DNA from: Tritrichomonas foetus
Lineage: Eukaryota > Parabasalia > Tritrichomonadida > Tritrichomonadidae
Reading direction: 5' to 3'
Assembly (NCBI GenBank): GCA_001839685.1
Contig: MLAK01000123.1
Location: 50,587-114,586, forward strand
DNA length: 64,000 nucleotides
Part shown: positions 37,936 to 47,601 of the stretch, one piece after another
Layout: each line of letters starts with the position of its first letter
Position numbering within the stretch: the first letter of the stretch is position 1
Position numbers and translations under genes: made by a program
Notes under the pieces: model-generated
What the model was told of the DNA's origin: nothing
The model's input: only the letters and a program-made list of their open reading frames with translations
The model's database searches: none

Positions 37936-40900
37936 ATGAGCGATATTCCGATTCTACCAGAATTTTCGCAAAATCCGCAAAGTGCAGTTGACAAATATTC
38001 CAAATTTTTCCAAACCGGCGAGATTAAGCAAAGATTAGATGAACTTAATTCCAATCCAAATTATCGTAAACATCATGCATGCCAACAGAAGTGGATAGAT
38101 AAAACTCTTGTTGTTTGCTGTAAAACGTGCAAAGTTGGCGGACAATGCCTTATTTGTATTCCCTGCTTTTTAAATGGAAATCACAAAGGTCATGATTATT
38201 ATATTGGCAGTTTTGCAGCATCTTATTGCTCATGTGGACATTCTAACAAAATGAATCCATCTGGATTTTGTTCACAGCATTGTGAACCAAAAAAAGATCC
38301 AAATATTGAAGATTTAGGAGAAAGCGTATCTGAATTAGTTATTGATATTTTTGAAAAGGCTTTTGACTCATTTAGCTTTTTGGCCACATTTGATCCACCT
38401 GGATTAAAAATTGTGTCAGATTTTGTCATTTCTATTGCATCACAAAGTGATGCGCTTTTGAGATGCCTTGCAATTGCAATAACAGAACGCTGCAAACTAG
38501 ATCAATTCATGATTAATGCTGCAGCATTTTATCCAGAATCATTCGTAACCATAATCAATTTTTTTTCTCATTTTTTTACAGATGATTTTTTTTCTTATTA
38601 TTTTACATTCAATTTTAATTATTGCGTATTTTCATTCGCTCGAATTATGACAGAGCATGAAATTAAAATTATCTCCAATGTTGCTTTGCCTCCTCATCGT
38701 CACATTTTAGACTTTTTACTTCTAAATTCTGCTTTTTTCAGGCCTGAATCGAATAAATTTTTAGTAGAAAAACAATATCCGGTTGAAAGTGAAATATCTT
38801 CAATGGTTACTCACTTTATATTCGCATTAGACGCAAAGTGGGATTATTCATATGGAAGAATGACTTTTTTCAATAAATTTTTTGCACATTATGCTGATTT
38901 AATTCCTGGGTTACCGGAAGATATTGGATTAGAGGTATTTGAGCGTTTATTCCCATTATTTACTGAAATGGAATGCACTCATTTTTTTGGTCGAGAATTT
39001 GAAAAAAAACAAGATGATCCATCCAAAAAGCAGGCTCTTTCTGTTGATGTCAGAGACGCAGTTTTGCCCATTTACCTTGCTGCCGCGCATTTTTTGAAGA
39101 AGAAAAACGAATTCTACATGAAGTGGTATGAAAAAACACTTAAAGTATTGGAATATTCTAATCATATTCCAACTTTACCAGTTGAATATCAATCAACTTT
39201 AGAAGATAACGTACCGATTACTTCTATGCTTCTTTTTATTAATGTTGCTTCATCTCTAGTTTTAAATGAATCTATACCATCAAAAGCTTTAAATGACATT
39301 TTAAATAGTTTAACAATATCGAAAGATGATTTCATGAAAATTACAATGATATTTCCTTTAAGGTGGCTTATTACTGTATCACAATCATTTTTTGGCATGT
39401 TTGTTCGAAATGATGATTCAATGCTTGCATCCGCTCAGAAATTTTTGTTTAAATCATCAATCACAAATAGATTTCTACCCATGTTTTCAATGATACAATT
39501 ATATGCTGGCTTGTATTCCAATAAAAATGAATTTTTGCAAACTATTACTTCAATTTATGGTCTCTTTTACAATTTCGAAGATAAAAATCAAGAATCAGAA
39601 AATCTATTCAGTATGATTTACTTTATTGCTTGTTTAATTGTTGATAGAATCATAATCAAGAAAAATTTCCCAGAACTTCGAAAATATTTATTAATATCTA
39701 TTTTACAAGAAAAACCTCTAACTTTAATTCATATACAGAAAAAACTCTGGGATGATGTAACAAATACTCCAACTTTTATGTCTGAATTAGAAAGTATCGC
39801 AACACATGTTCCAGGTGAAGAATATTCTTCATATAAACTTAACTCAGATGTTGAGTGGTTCTGCATTCAGCCATGGGCTAAACAAAGTGACATTTTAAAG
39901 CAAATAGGTAATTTCATGCAAAAACATGGTGATTTATCTTTAATTCCATTCCCTGAATGGGAAGATGAGCCAGAACTGCTAAATCTTCGTGATTTTCTTG
40001 TAACTAAATTCATTTATGGTTTAGAATATAGAATTCTAAACGATTATGTTTTTGGAGAAGCTTCAAATAAAGCGTCTGTTCAAATAGTGCTGAATTTAAT
40101 TTTACTTACACATAAATTATTTGGTTCAGAAAGTGAAGGAACGCAATTCCAAGAAATTAAAGCACCTTCAATGAGGGAGTTAATTGCTCTTGTCCCTGAT
40201 AAATTTGGTAATTTTATACGTACACCGATTTCTTACGAAGATAGGAATCATTCATCTGTAGTTGATCTTCTTAAAACAATTGGTAGTTTTACAAACTTGG
40301 TTCTTGAAAAACTAGGAATTGAAACATTTCAAACAGAAGTTATTGAAACATCAAATGAGAAATTAAAAGCTAAAGCGAAAAGACTTAAACAATCAATTAT
40401 AAATGAATTTAAGATCCAACAAAATTTATTCAATTCTTTTGATGTTGATACTACTGAAATTGAAGAATGTGCTGTTTGTCAAATGGCTTCAGAGAGTGAA
40501 GTATTATGCTACCCATCACTCGTTCATTCTACAGGAATCCCAAATTTCTTACAGAATGGTAAATTTAAGCAAACTGTATTCATAAACATATGCATGCATC
40601 TTGTTCATTCAAGTTGTGTGGTTCAAGAATTGAATGATAATTTATATCGATGCCCTATTGATAGGTCTGTATATAATTTCTTCATGCCAAACATATCAAT
40701 TGGATGCTCCATTCCAACTTCTGATTTCCAAATGGAAAGTGCAATAATTAAACGCAATTTCTCAAAGTTTACAACGTCTTTTCATCCAGCTACAGTTTTA
40801 GCAGGTCATTTGGTAATTGCAGAAATGCGATTTCGATATTGGCCCAGTACACTTGATAAACCTGTTTTCGCAACCTTTATGAATTGCTTCTTTGTCAATT

Positions 40901-41646
40901 CTTGGCATTTTTTAAGGCTACATCAAGATCAATTAACAATTAAAGAAATTAATGATATTCCTCTTGAAAAGTTAATTTATGATTTAATGAAATCTGAAAC
41001 TCCTAAAGATAAATTTCTTTCTTTAGTACACAAATATATTGACACTTTCGATGATAAATCTTTACTTATCTACCTCCGACACATTGCACTTTTACAACAC
41101 TTTTGCCTAGAGTTGGAATTATCTCCAAAAAACCAAATTATCGATTGGGAGACTATTCTTTCATTTGAATCTTTATGTCAAAGATATAAAATTCAACATC
41201 ATGCAGAAATAGAACTACCCCTATTCCAATTAGTAAAGCTTCCTAACAACTTTTTAGAACTAGCAATGTCACCTTATTCTATAAATTTAACTGAATCCCG
41301 TTCATTAATTGCTCTTTGTTTGCTCACCAATAAAGTTGTATCTATTTCGAAACAGAATGTGGAGTTGGGTTTTGAATATGAAACCCTCCACAACCACTTA
41401 ACTAAACTTGGAGGAACAACAATTCTACTTTTGTTGAATGGACCATTTGCAAGTGCCATAGCAGTTACATCTCTACAATTTTCCTTTGTGGTAAAAATTA
41501 TTTCTCCTTATATAAATAAATATGGTGATGAAGATCCTGGATATGTGACTGGCCAAGAATTACGCCTCTCTCAAAATCGCCTTGAAAGAGCTTTTGACAT
41601 TTATTTATCCGGTGAATGGACTCAATATATTCCTAAGCAGGTATAA
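37936..41646 (+). CDS. UBR-box E3 ubiquitin ligase (UBR1-like N-recognin)
   Basis: A 1,236-aa protein. The UBR box lies at about residues 49-120: Cys49, then CCKTCKVGGQCLICIPCF, NGNHKGHDY, SYCSCGHS and GFCSQHC, giving the Cys/His zinc ligands that bind type 1 N-degrons. A long helical middle follows. A RING-type finger appears at about 845-915 (ECAVCQMASESEVLCYPSL...NICMHLVHSSC...YRCPIDRS), with the large insertion typical of UBR1/UBR2 RING-H2 fingers. The C-terminal part (about 950-1236) matches the UBLC/autoinhibitory region in position, ending GDEDPGYVTGQELRLSQNRLERAF. UBR1 ubiquitinates proteins with destabilising N-termini. It is shorter than yeast Ubr1 (1,950 aa). Confidence 0.9.
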   Translation: MSDIPILPEFSQNPQSAVDKYSKFFQTGEIKQRLDELNSNPNYRKHHACQQKWIDKTLVVCCKTCKVGGQCLICIPCFLNGNHKGHDYYIGSFAASYCSCGHSNKMNPSGFCSQHCEPKKDPNIEDLGESVSELVIDIFEKAFDSFSFLATFDPPGLKIVSDFVISIASQSDALLRCLAIAITERCKLDQFMINAAAFYPESFVTIINFFSHFFTDDFFSYYFTFNFNYCVFSFARIMTEHEIKIISNVALPPHRHILDFLLLNSAFFRPESNKFLVEKQYPVESEISSMVTHFIFALDAKWDYSYGRMTFFNKFFAHYADLIPGLPEDIGLEVFERLFPLFTEMECTHFFGREFEKKQDDPSKKQALSVDVRDAVLPIYLAAAHFLKKKNEFYMKWYEKTLKVLEYSNHIPTLPVEYQSTLEDNVPITSMLLFINVASSLVLNESIPSKALNDILNSLTISKDDFMKITMIFPLRWLITVSQSFFGMFVRNDDSMLASAQKFLFKSSITNRFLPMFSMIQLYAGLYSNKNEFLQTITSIYGLFYNFEDKNQESENLFSMIYFIACLIVDRIIIKKNFPELRKYLLISILQEKPLTLIHIQKKLWDDVTNTPTFMSELESIATHVPGEEYSSYKLNSDVEWFCIQPWAKQSDILKQIGNFMQKHGDLSLIPFPEWEDEPELLNLRDFLVTKFIYGLEYRILNDYVFGEASNKASVQIVLNLILLTHKLFGSESEGTQFQEIKAPSMRELIALVPDKFGNFIRTPISYEDRNHSSVVDLLKTIGSFTNLVLEKLGIETFQTEVIETSNEKLKAKAKRLKQSIINEFKIQQNLFNSFDVDTTEIEECAVCQMASESEVLCYPSLVHSTGIPNFLQNGKFKQTVFINICMHLVHSSCVVQELNDNLYRCPIDRSVYNFFMPNISIGCSIPTSDFQMESAIIKRNFSKFTTSFHPATVLAGHLVIAEMRFRYWPSTLDKPVFATFMNCFFVNSWHFLRLHQDQLTIKEINDIPLEKLIYDLMKSETPKDKFLSLVHKYIDTFDDKSLLIYLRHIALLQHFCLELELSPKNQIIDWETILSFESLCQRYKIQHHAEIELPLFQLVKLPNNFLELAMSPYSINLTESRSLIALCLLTNKVVSISKQNVELGFEYETLHNHLTKLGGTTILLLLNGPFASAIAVTSLQFSFVVKIISPYINKYGDEDPGYVTGQELRLSQNRLERAFDIYLSGEWTQYIPKQV

Positions 41647-41663
41647 TAATTATTATACCTGCA
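41638..41663. repeat. Perfect 26-nt palindrome spanning the UBR gene stop codon
   Basis: GCAGGTATAATAA is followed at once by its reverse complement TTATTATACCTGC. The stop codon TAA lies inside the first arm. It could form a 13-bp hairpin or cruciform; a role in 3'-end formation is speculation. Confidence 0.8.
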
Positions 41664-41993
41664 ATCAATAAATTGTTTTTATATGTATTTATTTTGATAT
41701 CTCTGTTTGTCGTACGACTACGATGTTATAAAATCTTGACTATAATAAGGGATAGTTAGGGACAGATTTTTTTCTTGATAATTCCCGTAACGAAGATGCC
41801 TAGAATCTCTCTCTTTCATTTTTTTTTCTATTTTTCTTTATTTTGGAAATTTGAAATAAAGATGAAGTAATTTAAGACAATTCAATTTGTCGAAATATTT
41901 CTGTTCATAAATCACAGTGTGAGAAGAGTAATGATAAAAAGAAAATGTGAAGATTAGGAAATCTGTTTTTTTTATTAATATGATACAATTAAA
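41647..41993. other. Convergent intergenic spacer
   Basis: A 347-bp AT-rich gap between convergent 3' ends. TATACCTGC near 41633-41663 forms a short inverted repeat (GCAGGTATAATAATTATTATACCTGC) across the UBR stop codon, which could act in 3'-end formation. No gene. Confidence 0.55.
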
Positions 41994-42359
41994 TTACTTA
42001 CTTGTAGCTTGCCTCATGCTATAAATGCGCTTGGCTTGTCTTGTTCCGAATTGATTTACAAGGTCTGCTGTATTTAATGTATTGAGTTTTTCAAAGTCAT
42101 TAAGTTTGCTCTGGCGTGAAATCATTAAATAGTTGTTGACAGGAACAGATTTGATTTCTCCTGTCTTTTTGTTTCTTATGAGAAGAGTTCCACTACAGGT
42201 AATATCAGCTGGTTGAATGAAAAATTGGTTGAGTTTATCTTCGCCGGCGCCTTCAATGGTACCATCTTCACCTCTCGATAATGCAAAATGTAAATCGCTT
42301 TTTGGTTCGCCACATTCGAACATGGCCAAAGATTGTGGAACTGGAATTTCGTCACTCAT
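41994..42359 (-). CDS. RNA polymerase I A49-like protein, dimerisation domain only
   Basis: A 121-aa protein. A beta-strand rich first half (FALSRGEDGTIEGAGED, then GTLLIRNKKTGEIKSVPV and NYLMISRQ) corresponds to the A49 pattern in which a strand reads 'Y(V/L)(I/L)..(D/N)KKTG+(V/I)...P'. ADLVNQFGTRQAKR (98-111) matches the family motif L(V/I)xxFGT+(K/Q)(A/Q)K+. A49 (POLR1E/Rpa49) pairs with A34.5 on RNA polymerase I through this N-terminal module. The family's linker and tandem winged-helix domain (another about 300 residues) are absent; the stop is clean and no continuation is found next to it. It is divergent from THO2. I am moderately sure. Confidence 0.6.
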   Translation of the reverse strand: MSDEIPVPQSLAMFECGEPKSDLHFALSRGEDGTIEGAGEDKLNQFFIQPADITCSGTLLIRNKKTGEIKSVPVNNYLMISRQSKLNDFEKLNTLNTADLVNQFGTRQAKRIYSMRQATSK

Positions 42360-42581
42360 TTAGATTTTTACTATTCTTTGAAAACATCCTGGTCGGCCAG
42401 ATTATCCCATAATTGGAAATTTCTTTACAAGCTTATTTGACATTGAGTATTTCCCAGAAAAATACTTTAGTCCACTGATGATTTCTATCAAAAATTCAAT
42501 GAAACTGGAATATAAAGACCATTTTCCAATTGAAATTTCGATTGAATATTTCATTGACCATTTATTTTCTTAAAACACAGG
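42360..42581. promoter_or_regulatory. Divergent intergenic region (A49-like / THO2)
   Basis: A 222-bp region. GGTCGGCCAG (42391-42400) lies about 32 nt before the A49-like start, sharing GGTCGGCC with the eS1 leader; TTGACCATTT (42554-42563) lies about 20 nt before the THO2 ATG. Promoter function is inferred. Confidence 0.45.
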
Positions 42582-45500
42582 ATGGATTCTGAAATCAAAG
42601 AAGTGATTTTAAGCTATATAAACGAAGAAATCAATCATGAAGCAGCGTTTAACCAACTTTCAGGAATCAAGTTTTCAAAGAAAAGAGTCGCATCTGTAAT
42701 TTGGGTATTTTATGACCTCTCAAAAAATGAAAATGTTTTCTTAAGAGATACGCATTTAAAACTCCAAACTTTAATCGATCATATGGCCGAATTATCATAC
42801 AAATACAAGAAATTATTTTATATTATTTTAGACCGAGCTGATACGAAAATTTTCTCAGAATCAGTTGAAATGCGAAAAACAATAGCATTGAAATCACAAT
42901 CACGTTATTTTATAACCAAATATCAAAACCCAAAACATCACCCAGAAGCATTCGCAAATTTGATTGTTGCTCTTTTAACAAGAAGCGAGCATCCAGAAGA
43001 TTTGATTAGCATAATAGGTGAATTCAACATCGATCCGGACACAATATTTAATATACTTTTTGAGATTATTCAAAAACATAAAGATTCCAGATTTTCTTCA
43101 TTTTTTTCGATTTTTCCTCTTGAAAAAATACTAACATTTGTCTTCAATGGGATAGCACAAGAAAAACATGATTTTTATTTTTCAATTCTTCACAATTTAT
43201 TAAAAAATGGTAAATTAAAATACGAGCAATTATTTAATATCATCGGGAGGCCATTCGAAGTTACTTCCCAGAATCATTTTGATTTATTAACTTTCACGAA
43301 AGTTCATAGTGAGGATCTGAAAAAAGTTAGAACTGTATTGCCTGGAAAAACAAAAGAAGAATCTTATCCTTCTTTATTTTTTGAACGTAAACGAAAATAC
43401 GAACGATTTAAAGAAGATTTGTGCAATTCAATTTTTTTTCGTCTACTTGCTGTTTCAAAGCCATTTGATTTTTATTTGTACAATCAAATGTCATGTTTTG
43501 ATCCATGCATGTCAAAACCAATAGCAGTTTCACTTTCAAATACTTTGTTTGAACAATTTTCCAAAGATCCTGTTTCTTTCCTTAAAAATGAATTAAATTT
43601 AAAATATTTATGTTCTCTTGGCTGCCATTGTACAAATGATCATCTGATTACCCAAATATGTGAATATCCTGAATTAATACCACCATTTTTATATTCAAAT
43701 TTTTTAATTCCATCTATTTCTTTTTCTCAAAAAGGAAATAAACTTGCAGATGATGTTTATAAATGTATAATTAAATATCCAATGAATATTCGCTCACAAA
43801 TTTATCAAAAATTCGCTAAAAATCAAACTATATTAGTTGATACTTTAATTTCTACAGCAAATGCAATCCGAAAAATGACCTTTTCATTGAAAGTTATTTC
43901 ACTTCAAAATTATGAAGAATATTTAGGGAAAATGCAAAAATTGTTTTTAATGGCACCGCATATTGCATCTGAACATTTATTAAATTATCTCTGTTCAATG
44001 AAACCACCTAACGATATACCATTTTTAATTACTTCTGATCTTTCTTACCTTTCATTAGATTATTTGCTTCTTTATATTTGTAATTCGATTGAAAATATGA
44101 ACCTTTCCTCTAATTCAAGCCAAAATATATCAGAATGGCCTTCAGACATTGCTTTGTTTTTTGGAAAATTATTTTCTCATTTTTATCAGCACATTGACCT
44201 TGCAGGTTATCTATCATTCATACAAAAAGGATTATTAAAATTAAAGCTTCCTTATTTATGTTTACTAAGAGCTTTAATTACAGAAATGGCAACAGTTAAC
44301 TATAAAGGTAATTTAACAGATTCAGACAGTGAATTGCGTGCTGGCGATTATTTACTTCATTGCTATAAAAGACTAGAGGAAAGTGATTCAAATAAGGCTA
44401 CTGAACGTGAAAAATATCTACGGCAATTAATCAACATAGATCAAGGATCCCTGAAAATCCTTTCTTGTCTTGACCAAATGTCTCATAATGCAAATATTAT
44501 TCATAAAGGACCAGAAATCTATGATAAAATTAGACAAACGTTTCTCACAATGTGCGATTTTTTAAAACTGTCCACAAATACAAAATTCGAAATTTCTGAT
44601 TTGATTGAAAACTATCATTTTTCAATTCCAGCAGTAATTCATATTTGTAGGTGCAATTACATCCAACTTATGAAATACGCACCAACTAATTCACAAACAT
44701 ATTTAATAGATAATCCACAAAATGATGCAACTTTAATTTCAGGGAGTTTGTCGAACGAATTATTTGGAAGATTTTGGGCATATAATGTAAATGATTTTCA
44801 TGTTCCTACAAAAAAATTCAATGAAGTGAAAGAACAATTATCGTTAAAAATAAAACAAATTACTGAAGTTGCACTTCATGATTGTCTAGTTGAAGTTAGA
44901 AATTCATTGGAGCAGTCAATGGAAGAACAACAAAATCGAGTTTTCATTATAAGGAATGAATTAATCGGGAAAGATTGGTTTTCGAAGAATAATTATCAAA
45001 CTCCTTCAATTTATAAAGAATTTTTATCACAATGTGTAATCCCAAGAATTCTTTTTAGCCAAATGGATGCTTGGTACTGTGCTCTCTTTATTTATTCGAT
45101 TGCACATTACACTGATTTTGAAATGGGCTATTTTCTTGAAGAATTTTCTAAATATCTGCATTTCATTATTTTTTCAGCAACTTATGAAGAATCTCTTTGT
45201 ATTGGATATTTTCTAGCGAAGATTTTGAAGTATAACCGTGAACGATACGAAGCAAATTCATTTCATAAGAAAATAACAGAAAAATTCGAACTACTTTTAT
45301 GCAAAAATTCGGAAACAGCAATTATTAATACTATTGTTGTACTTGATCAAGTGAAGAAAGATTATCCAAAAATTCCAAAACATAAAGAAATTATTGAAAA
45401 TTTATTGAATGATATTTGTGCACCACCAGGTAGTTCAATTCTCATTCATATAAAAAGATACTTTGGTAAAAGAGATGTTTACCACAAAAAAGACAAAGAA

Positions 45501-46022
45501 AGACAAGAATTACAACAGAAAATATTATATGATGAATTTGAAGAAGATATTAATGAACAATCAAATGATTCACATGATGAATCAAAAGAATTATCTTCAC
45601 AGATGTCAACCGAATCAAGCCAAGATTCTGATGATGATCAAGAAGAAGAAGAGACAAACCAACAATATTACAGCACTGGGCCCAATAGTAATCCTAATAA
45701 TAATGGACAAAATTCAAAGAGGAAACTTCAAAAAGTTAATCGAAAGGTGAAAGATAACGATCGAAAAAGATTCAAAAGAAAAGAATTTCCAAAGAGATAT
45801 CATGAAACTCGTACAAGAAATGTGTATCAACCTACAATACAAGGACAGTATTTTTCAGTTCAAGTACCACAGTATGCGGCATTTCCAACTGGACAATGGA
45901 TTGGTGCATATCAAACACAACAAGTACCACAATATTTCCAAATGGGACAACAATATCAATATCCCCAACAACAGCAAAAACGACCTCGCCATAACCGGAA
46001 AAGAAATGAAAAGAATCACTAA
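42582..46022 (+). CDS. THO2: THO complex subunit 2 (THOC2/Tho2)-like protein
   Basis: A 1,146-aa helical protein. The C-terminal half bears the THO2 signatures: LSNELFGRFWAYNVNDFHVPTKKF (about 725-750; compare FW.L..YDI.VP...Y), a long helix with EQQNRVF, then WFSKN, the block FLSQCVIPRILFSQMDAWYCALFI (about 815-840), and YEESLCIGYFLAKIL, all in family order. THO2 is the scaffold of the THO complex that loads the helicase Sub2 and export factors on nascent mRNA. The last 180 residues are acidic then basic and end in a Tyr/Gln/Pro-rich tail (QYPQQQQKRPRHNRKR), probably disordered and RNA-binding. The stop reads TAAAA. It shares a divergent promoter region with a pol I subunit. Confidence 0.85.
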   Translation: MDSEIKEVILSYINEEINHEAAFNQLSGIKFSKKRVASVIWVFYDLSKNENVFLRDTHLKLQTLIDHMAELSYKYKKLFYIILDRADTKIFSESVEMRKTIALKSQSRYFITKYQNPKHHPEAFANLIVALLTRSEHPEDLISIIGEFNIDPDTIFNILFEIIQKHKDSRFSSFFSIFPLEKILTFVFNGIAQEKHDFYFSILHNLLKNGKLKYEQLFNIIGRPFEVTSQNHFDLLTFTKVHSEDLKKVRTVLPGKTKEESYPSLFFERKRKYERFKEDLCNSIFFRLLAVSKPFDFYLYNQMSCFDPCMSKPIAVSLSNTLFEQFSKDPVSFLKNELNLKYLCSLGCHCTNDHLITQICEYPELIPPFLYSNFLIPSISFSQKGNKLADDVYKCIIKYPMNIRSQIYQKFAKNQTILVDTLISTANAIRKMTFSLKVISLQNYEEYLGKMQKLFLMAPHIASEHLLNYLCSMKPPNDIPFLITSDLSYLSLDYLLLYICNSIENMNLSSNSSQNISEWPSDIALFFGKLFSHFYQHIDLAGYLSFIQKGLLKLKLPYLCLLRALITEMATVNYKGNLTDSDSELRAGDYLLHCYKRLEESDSNKATEREKYLRQLINIDQGSLKILSCLDQMSHNANIIHKGPEIYDKIRQTFLTMCDFLKLSTNTKFEISDLIENYHFSIPAVIHICRCNYIQLMKYAPTNSQTYLIDNPQNDATLISGSLSNELFGRFWAYNVNDFHVPTKKFNEVKEQLSLKIKQITEVALHDCLVEVRNSLEQSMEEQQNRVFIIRNELIGKDWFSKNNYQTPSIYKEFLSQCVIPRILFSQMDAWYCALFIYSIAHYTDFEMGYFLEEFSKYLHFIIFSATYEESLCIGYFLAKILKYNRERYEANSFHKKITEKFELLLCKNSETAIINTIVVLDQVKKDYPKIPKHKEIIENLLNDICAPPGSSILIHIKRYFGKRDVYHKKDKERQELQQKILYDEFEEDINEQSNDSHDESKELSSQMSTESSQDSDDDQEEEETNQQYYSTGPNSNPNNNGQNSKRKLQKVNRKVKDNDRKRFKRKEFPKRYHETRTRNVYQPTIQGQYFSVQVPQYAAFPTGQWIGAYQTQQVPQYFQMGQQYQYPQQQQKRPRHNRKRNEKNH

Positions 46023-46581
46023 AATTTTGTTTTTAATAAAATAGAGATATTCTTACAATACTAATATTTTGTTTGCTTGCATATGATTATTTGCTTTCTT
46101 TTTTGTCAAGAAATAATGAAAGACAATTAGAGAACTCGATGATTCGATTGTTGCCATGTTAGTGTACGTACACGCTTATTATTATACTTATATTTAACCT
46201 TCTCCATTTTGGTCCCAGAAAAGGATATTAAATATATAACATTTCCATAATATGAATCCTGATTTGATTATACATGATTACTCCATCTTAACAATAATAA
46301 AAAAATTATTTTTCATGAAACAAAAAGTATCTGAACTTGATTAAAATATATATTTTCGAATATGAAATTGGAATCAATGTGAAGAAACTCAAAAGTTGAG
46401 CTCTGAAACGTTGTTGGAAACACTTTATCTATTTCAATTATGACAATCTCCTTTTGAAAAGAATCTTAATTATTTCAGAAATTTGATGTATTTAATTTTC
46501 AATTTATTCATTTTTAGATAATATCCAATACAATTCGAATTTTCTAAAAACCCCAATTTTGAAGACATTAAATTTCACAAC
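46023..46581. other. Intergenic spacer
   Basis: A 559-bp AT-rich gap between genes on the same strand. GTGTACGTACAC (46163-46174) is a perfect 12-bp palindrome. No gene or RNA recognised. Confidence 0.5.
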
Positions 46582-47301
46582 ATGAACTCAAGTTTTTATG
46601 ATGATCATATAAGATGCAGGCGCTCAGCACTTGCAAGAGCAGCAAGATTATGTAGCCCAGCGGATGACATTATGTCTCAAGTAACATCTCCTCAATTTTC
46701 TGGGTATTTATCACAAAGTTTTGCACCTGGACAGAATAATAGCTTTACAAATTCACCATTAGTTGCTCCTAGTTCTTTACCGTTGCTTGGACCATGGGAT
46801 CAAAATCCACCACAATCTCAAAACCAAATCAATTCACATCCAAGGAATATTAGTTTTTGTTCATTTGAAATCATTAATACACAACAAGTTTATCCTTCTG
46901 TAGTTGTAAATGGAATTATAAGAAATGTTAATGATGTTATTCGTGAGATAATTATCCATCGACCACCAGCCCAAATGATTATGGATGATAAGGAAATATC
47001 AATAATATGCCCATTTAGTTATGTTCCGATAACATGCCCTGTTAGAGGTGAAAATTGTCATCATTCGCAATGCTTTGATGCAGCAGAATATTTGATACTC
47101 CAGGAATCAGATATATGGTTTTGTCCTATTTGCAATATACCAATTTGCATTGATTCACTTCGCTTTGATCCTTTGTTCTTTAAAGATAAAAGCAGTAGAC
47201 AGTGTGGGACACCAATTATTCAACCAACAACTCAAACCAACACAGATGGATGGGATGATTATGAATCATTTTCTCATAATTTTGATTATGGACAGTATTG
47301 A
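46582..47301 (+). CDS. Short SP-RING (MIZ finger) protein, putative SUMO E3
   Basis: A 239-aa protein. The C-terminal half holds a full SP-RING: CPFSYVPITCPVRGENCHHSQCFD...WFCPIC with ligands Cys143, Cys159, His161, Cys164, Cys181 and Cys184. The spacing is the same as in the 377-aa protein at 20060-21193. Ahead of it, residues 1-90 are low-complexity and Ser/Pro/Gln-rich, and no PINIT domain of normal length fits; FEIINTQQVYPSVVVNGII may be a remnant of one. A minimal SUMO ligase or a regulator of the larger paralogue is likely. The acidic tail ends in DDYESFSHNFDYGQY. Confidence 0.8.
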   Translation: MNSSFYDDHIRCRRSALARAARLCSPADDIMSQVTSPQFSGYLSQSFAPGQNNSFTNSPLVAPSSLPLLGPWDQNPPQSQNQINSHPRNISFCSFEIINTQQVYPSVVVNGIIRNVNDVIREIIIHRPPAQMIMDDKEISIICPFSYVPITCPVRGENCHHSQCFDAAEYLILQESDIWFCPICNIPICIDSLRFDPLFFKDKSSRQCGTPIIQPTTQTNTDGWDDYESFSHNFDYGQY

Positions 47302-47601
47302 CTTAATTAAGTCTATCATCAAATATATTAACAATGTTTGAACATAGAAATATGATTTACTATATCTGTTTATTATACAGTGCATACTCATTGATCACAA
47401 AAAATAAATAACAATTTAAATACATAAATAACAATTAGATGACATAAATAACAATTAAAATACATAAATAATAATTAAAATACATAAATAACAATTCGAA
47501 ATTAGCAATAAAAGTCGGATAGAAAATAAGAATTCATATTACCCGTGGAATATTTTTATCAAACAAAATATAAAAATATACAATACAAACAAAAAACACA
47601 A
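47302..47601. other. Convergent spacer with tandem repeat
   Basis: A 300-bp gap with the 20-bp array at 47404-47497 and no gene. Confidence 0.6.
47404..47497. repeat. Tandem repeat, 20-bp unit, about 4.7 copies
   Basis: The unit ATAAATAACAATTAAAATAC starts at 47404, 47424, 47444, 47464 and 47484 with small substitutions. It is non-coding. Confidence 0.9.

Noticed and set aside
42570..42580. AAAACACAG before the THO2 ATG as a trichomonad intron 3' end
   Set aside because: The trichomonad consensus needs ACTAACACACAG; the ACTAAC part is missing and no donor is seen upstream.
45463..46044. Plus-strand 95- and 80-codon frames overlapping the THO2 3' end
   Set aside because: Out-of-frame shadows of the low-complexity THO2 tail.
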